In this document: one piece after another, positions 57,244 through 60,740 of the stretch
Numbering within the stretch: position 1 is the stretch's first letter
Layout of the letters: each line of letters starts with the position of its first letter
Program-made: the position numbers and the translations under genes
Origin: Methylophilaceae bacterium
GTDB taxonomy: Bacteria; Pseudomonadota; Gammaproteobacteria; Burkholderiales; Methylophilaceae
Assembly: GCA_026419515.1 (NCBI GenBank)
Contig: JANZZG010000018.1
Span: 1-60,740 of the forward strand
Direction: 5' to 3'
Length of the DNA: 60,740 bases
The notes under the pieces: generated by a model
Told to the model about the DNA's origin: nothing
What the model saw: only the letters and a program-made list of their open reading frames with translations
The model's database searches: none

Positions 57244-58101
57244 TCATTCATTTGGCCTAGGAGGTGCCCCACGCGGTTTCTTGTATCGAGCGTAACACCA
57301 GAAATACTGTGCTGGAAAGCGTCGTACCCACCGCTCGATGGCCCGATTGAGCTCAATGGGGCTTGCGACATCGGGCATTGGTTCGATGTGGATGACATAA
57401 CCCTTGCCACCGGCCAGGCGCTCGCCAGCTGCCATCAGTACGGTCGCTCCCGTCGATTGGGCCAATCGGCCGACCAGGGTCATGGTGTAGGCCGGTTGGC
57501 CAAAAAACTGTACCCATTCTCCCTCACCAGCACTGGGGACCTGATCGGGCAGGATGCCAATGGCCTCACCGCGCCTTAAGCTTTCCAACAGCCGACGCAC
57601 CCCTTGCAGGCTGGTGGGTGCTAGCTCGATTCGGCTACGCGTGCGCCCGGCATCGAGTAGGGGGGCCAGCCAACTCTTACGCGGAGGACGGTACAATACA
57701 CTGATGGGGTGATGGGCCGCATAATAAAGTGCGGTGATTTCGAAACAGCCTAAATGTGGTGTCAGAAAAATGATGCCGCGGCCATCATGGAGCGCGCGCT
57801 CGACCCATTCCCAGCCATGACAAGCGCGGACCCAGCGTAGAACTTCGTCTGGTGGGCGAAACCAGATGGCAAGGGCTTCCAGCATGGCCTTACCCGTTTC
57901 GTGGATGTTGCGGATCAGCATGCTGCGTAATGTCTGCGGGGTGGGACATAAACCACTTTTACGCAGGTTATCGATCATCCTGCGGGCCGTGCGCCGTGAT
58001 CCCACAAACATCAACCATCCCGCAATACAGCCGAAGAAATGGAGCAGAGGTAGCGGCAGCCGTGCCAGCAGCCGCAACCACCAAATCAAGCACGGTTTCA
58101 T
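57244..58101 (-). CDS. Lipid A biosynthesis acyltransferase (LpxL/HtrB type)
   Basis: Inner-membrane acyltransferase of 285 residues that adds a secondary acyl chain to the lipid A precursor. The H-x4-E catalytic pair is HLGCFE in GIIFLTPHLGCFEITALYY; LPDQVPSAGEGEWVQFFGQP follows, and one N-terminal hydrophobic helix is seen. Whether it is the LpxL or LpxM type cannot be fixed by eye. First gene of a run with dapF, DUF484 and xerC; divergent from metK by 74 bases. Confidence 0.9.
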   Translation of the reverse strand: MKPCLIWWLRLLARLPLPLLHFFGCIAGWLMFVGSRRTARRMIDNLRKSGLCPTPQTLRSMLIRNIHETGKAMLEALAIWFRPPDEVLRWVRACHGWEWVERALHDGRGIIFLTPHLGCFEITALYYAAHHPISVLYRPPRKSWLAPLLDAGRTRSRIELAPTSLQGVRRLLESLRRGEAIGILPDQVPSAGEGEWVQFFGQPAYTMTLVGRLAQSTGATVLMAAGERLAGGKGYVIHIEPMPDVASPIELNRAIERWVRRFPAQYFWCYARYKKPRGAPPRPNE

Positions 58102-58102
58102 T

Positions 58103-58131
58103 TTGTATGAAAAGAGGGATTTTGCTATTCT
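58103..58131 (+). promoter_or_regulatory. Candidate sigma-70 promoter of metK
   Basis: TTGTAT (58103-58108) and TATTCT (58126-58131) are 17 bases apart. A leader of about 38 bases would follow, with no strong Shine-Dalgarno sequence before the ATG. Confidence 0.5.
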
Positions 58132-58175
58132 AACAGGCTTTTGAGGTCTCCAATTATTGTATTGATGCCCACCCC

Positions 58176-59354
58176 ATGAGCGAATATCTTTTTACATCCG
58201 AATCCGTATCCGAAGGACATCCCGACAAGGTTGCCGACCAAATTTCCGATGCCGTGCTGGATGCCATACTGGCACAAGACCCGACGGCGCGCGTGGCTGC
58301 CGAGACCTTGGTGAGCACGGGGTTGGTGGTCATGGCTGGCGAGATCACCACTCAGGCCCAGGTCAATTATGCTCAAGTTGCGCGTGATACCATACGCCGC
58401 ATCGGTTACAACGATCCCTCACTGCGGTTCGATGCCGATGGCTGCTCGGTTCATGTGTGTTACGGCCAACAAAGCCCGAACATTGCTCAGGGGGTCGACC
58501 ATGCCTCGGATGATTACCTGAACCAGGGTGCTGGTGACCAAGGCTTGATGTTCGGCTATGCCTGCAATGAGACGCCCTGTTTCATGCCGATGCCGATTTA
58601 TTTGGCACACCGGCTGGTGGAGCGTCAAGCCATGTTACGCAAGGATGGTCGCCTGCCTTGGCTGAGACCAGATGCCAAATCGCAAGTCACCCTGCGTTAT
58701 GCACATGGTAAACCGGTGGCTATCGACACGGTCGTGTTGTCCACTCAACACAGTGCCGAGTTCAGTCCGCCGGAAAAACAAAAAATCTTGCATGAGGCGG
58801 TCATTGAGGACATCATTAAGCCGGTGTTGCCCCCAGAACTGATCAAAGGCCAGATTCGCTATTTCGTCAATCCGACTGGCTGTTTCGAAATCGGAGGGCC
58901 GCATGGCGATGCCGGGTTGACTGGTCGCAAAATCATTGTCGATACTTACGGTGGGGCTGCGCCACATGGAGGAGGGGCTTTTTCTGGTAAGGATCCCTCC
59001 AAGGTCGACCGTTCCGCTGCCTACGCCGCGCGTTATGTGGCCAAGAACATCGTGGCCGCTGGTCTTGCCAGCAAATGTTTGGTCCAGTTAAGTTATGCGA
59101 TCGGCGTTGCTCAACCCACTTCCATCATGGTCGAAACCTATGGGACGGGCAAAATAAGCAATGAACGTCTGACCGAGCTGGTGCGGACGCATTTCGACTT
59201 ACGTCCTAAGGGTATCGTGCAAATGTTGGATCTGCTGCGGCCAATTTATCTCAAGACGGCGGCCTATGGTCATTTCGGTCGCGACGAGCCAGAATTCACG
59301 TGGGAAAACACGGATAAAGCAGAAATCTTGAAGGCGGCGGCAGGGATAGGATGA
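58176..59354 (+). CDS. metK: S-adenosylmethionine synthetase
   Basis: Makes SAM from methionine and ATP; 392 residues. [20 protein letters not shown] is the ATP motif, [16 protein letters not shown] and [20 protein letters not shown] are the two family signatures. The next gene, ahcY, breaks down the SAH produced after methyl transfer, so the pair serves the methyl cycle. A SAH riboswitch separates the two. Confidence 0.98.
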   Translation: MSEYLFTSESVSEGHPDKVADQISDAVLDAILAQDPTARVAAETLVSTGLVVMAGEITTQAQVNYAQVARDTIRRIGYNDPSLRFDADGCSVHVCYGQQSPNIAQGVDHASDDYLNQGAGDQGLMFGYACNETPCFMPMPIYLAHRLVERQAMLRKDGRLPWLRPDAKSQVTLRYAHGKPVAIDTVVLSTQHSAEFSPPEKQKILHEAVIEDIIKPVLPPELIKGQIRYFVNPTGCFEIGGPHGDAGLTGRKIIVDTYGGAAPHGGGAFSGKDPSKVDRSAAYAARYVAKNIVAAGLASKCLVQLSYAIGVAQPTSIMVETYGTGKISNERLTELVRTHFDLRPKGIVQMLDLLRPIYLKTAAYGHFGRDEPEFTWENTDKAEILKAAAGIG

Positions 59355-59367
59355 TTCGACCCCCACA

Positions 59368-59442
59368 TGCCGAGGGGCGTTGCGACCGGCATAGGACCGG
59401 CCAGGCTCGGCGTGTAGGCATTGCAACAACGGCGCCCGTGAG
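59368..59442 (+). ncRNA. S-adenosylhomocysteine (SAH) riboswitch
   Basis: The leader matches the SAH riboswitch: core CCGAGGGGCGTTGC, then CCAGGCTCGG pairing back to CCGAG, and AACGGCGCCC pairing with GGGGCG-type bases to form the pseudoknot. It starts 14 bases after the metK stop and ends 21 bases before the ahcY ATG. In known cases SAH binding raises ahcY expression. The AGGAG at 59450-59454 is the ribosome site. Confidence 0.9.
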
Positions 59443-59463
59443 TTTCAAAAGGAGCATGACAAT

Positions 59464-60740
<1,277 letters not shown>

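Overview
This window is chromosomal DNA of a betaproteobacterium, centred on the replication origin. It is almost entirely core genes. Evidence for the class is the gene order rpmH-rnpA-yidD-yidC-mnmE / mnmG-rsmG-parA-parB-atpIBEFHAGDC-glmU-glmS beside dnaA-dnaN-gyrB, pilMNOPQ divergent from a class A penicillin-binding protein, the rpe-gph-trpEGDC cluster, a ResB/CcsB (system II) cytochrome c maturation pair next to a diheme cytochrome c, and an S-adenosylhomocysteine (SAH) riboswitch ahead of ahcY. The GC content looks moderate by eye and was not computed. The genus cannot be fixed from sequence alone; a Nitrosomonadales or Thiobacillus-like relative is a guess.

Layout. 1-4.7 kb: type IV pilus operon pilMNOPQ on the minus strand, with pilQ cut by the window edge. 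4.9-8.6 kb: PBP1A, a conserved unknown and a YcgR-type PilZ protein on the plus strand. 8.6-16.0 kb: minus-strand rpe, a small lipoprotein, gph, trpE, trpG, trpD, a cysteine-cluster protein, trpC and hemB. 16.1-19.1 kb: plus-strand hemA, an exported SRPBCC protein and prfA. 19.2-23.9 kb: minus-strand uppP-exoD-asmA. 24.0-29.2 kb: trmB, divergent engB, then diheme cytochrome c, resB and ccsB. 29.2-33.5 kb: a decayed mrr restriction gene fragment, an orphan ParA ATPase, glmS and glmU. 33.5-40.5 kb: the complete F1Fo ATP synthase operon with its own promoter and terminator. 40.5-48.4 kb: parB, parA, rsmG, mnmG, mnmE, yidC, yidD, rnpA and rpmH. 48.5-54.8 kb: dnaA, dnaN, gyrB and a response-regulator phosphatase. 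54.8-58.1 kb: minus-strand lpxL-type acyltransferase, dapF, DUF484 gene and xerC. 58.2 kb to the end: metK, SAH riboswitch and ahcY (cut by the edge), the methyl-cycle genes.

How parts work together. The origin region carries DnaA boxes on both sides of dnaA and two parS sites, one perfect between mnmG and mnmE and one almost perfect directly ahead of gyrB. These match the ParA/ParB pair encoded nearby. glmS and glmU make UDP-GlcNAc. uppP recycles the lipid carrier and PBP1A polymerises the wall. hemB and hemA serve heme synthesis, and resB/ccsB attach heme to c-type cytochromes such as the diheme protein beside them. No tRNA, rRNA, CRISPR array, intact insertion sequence or prophage was seen, and no gene-free stretch exceeds 300 bases. 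I found no clearly new multi-gene system. The best leads are small: the mrr scar beside an orphan ParA, the parS hairpin on the gyrB start, a strong hairpin on the prfA start, the unknown gene between PBP1A and the PilZ protein, and the response-regulator phosphatase behind gyrB.
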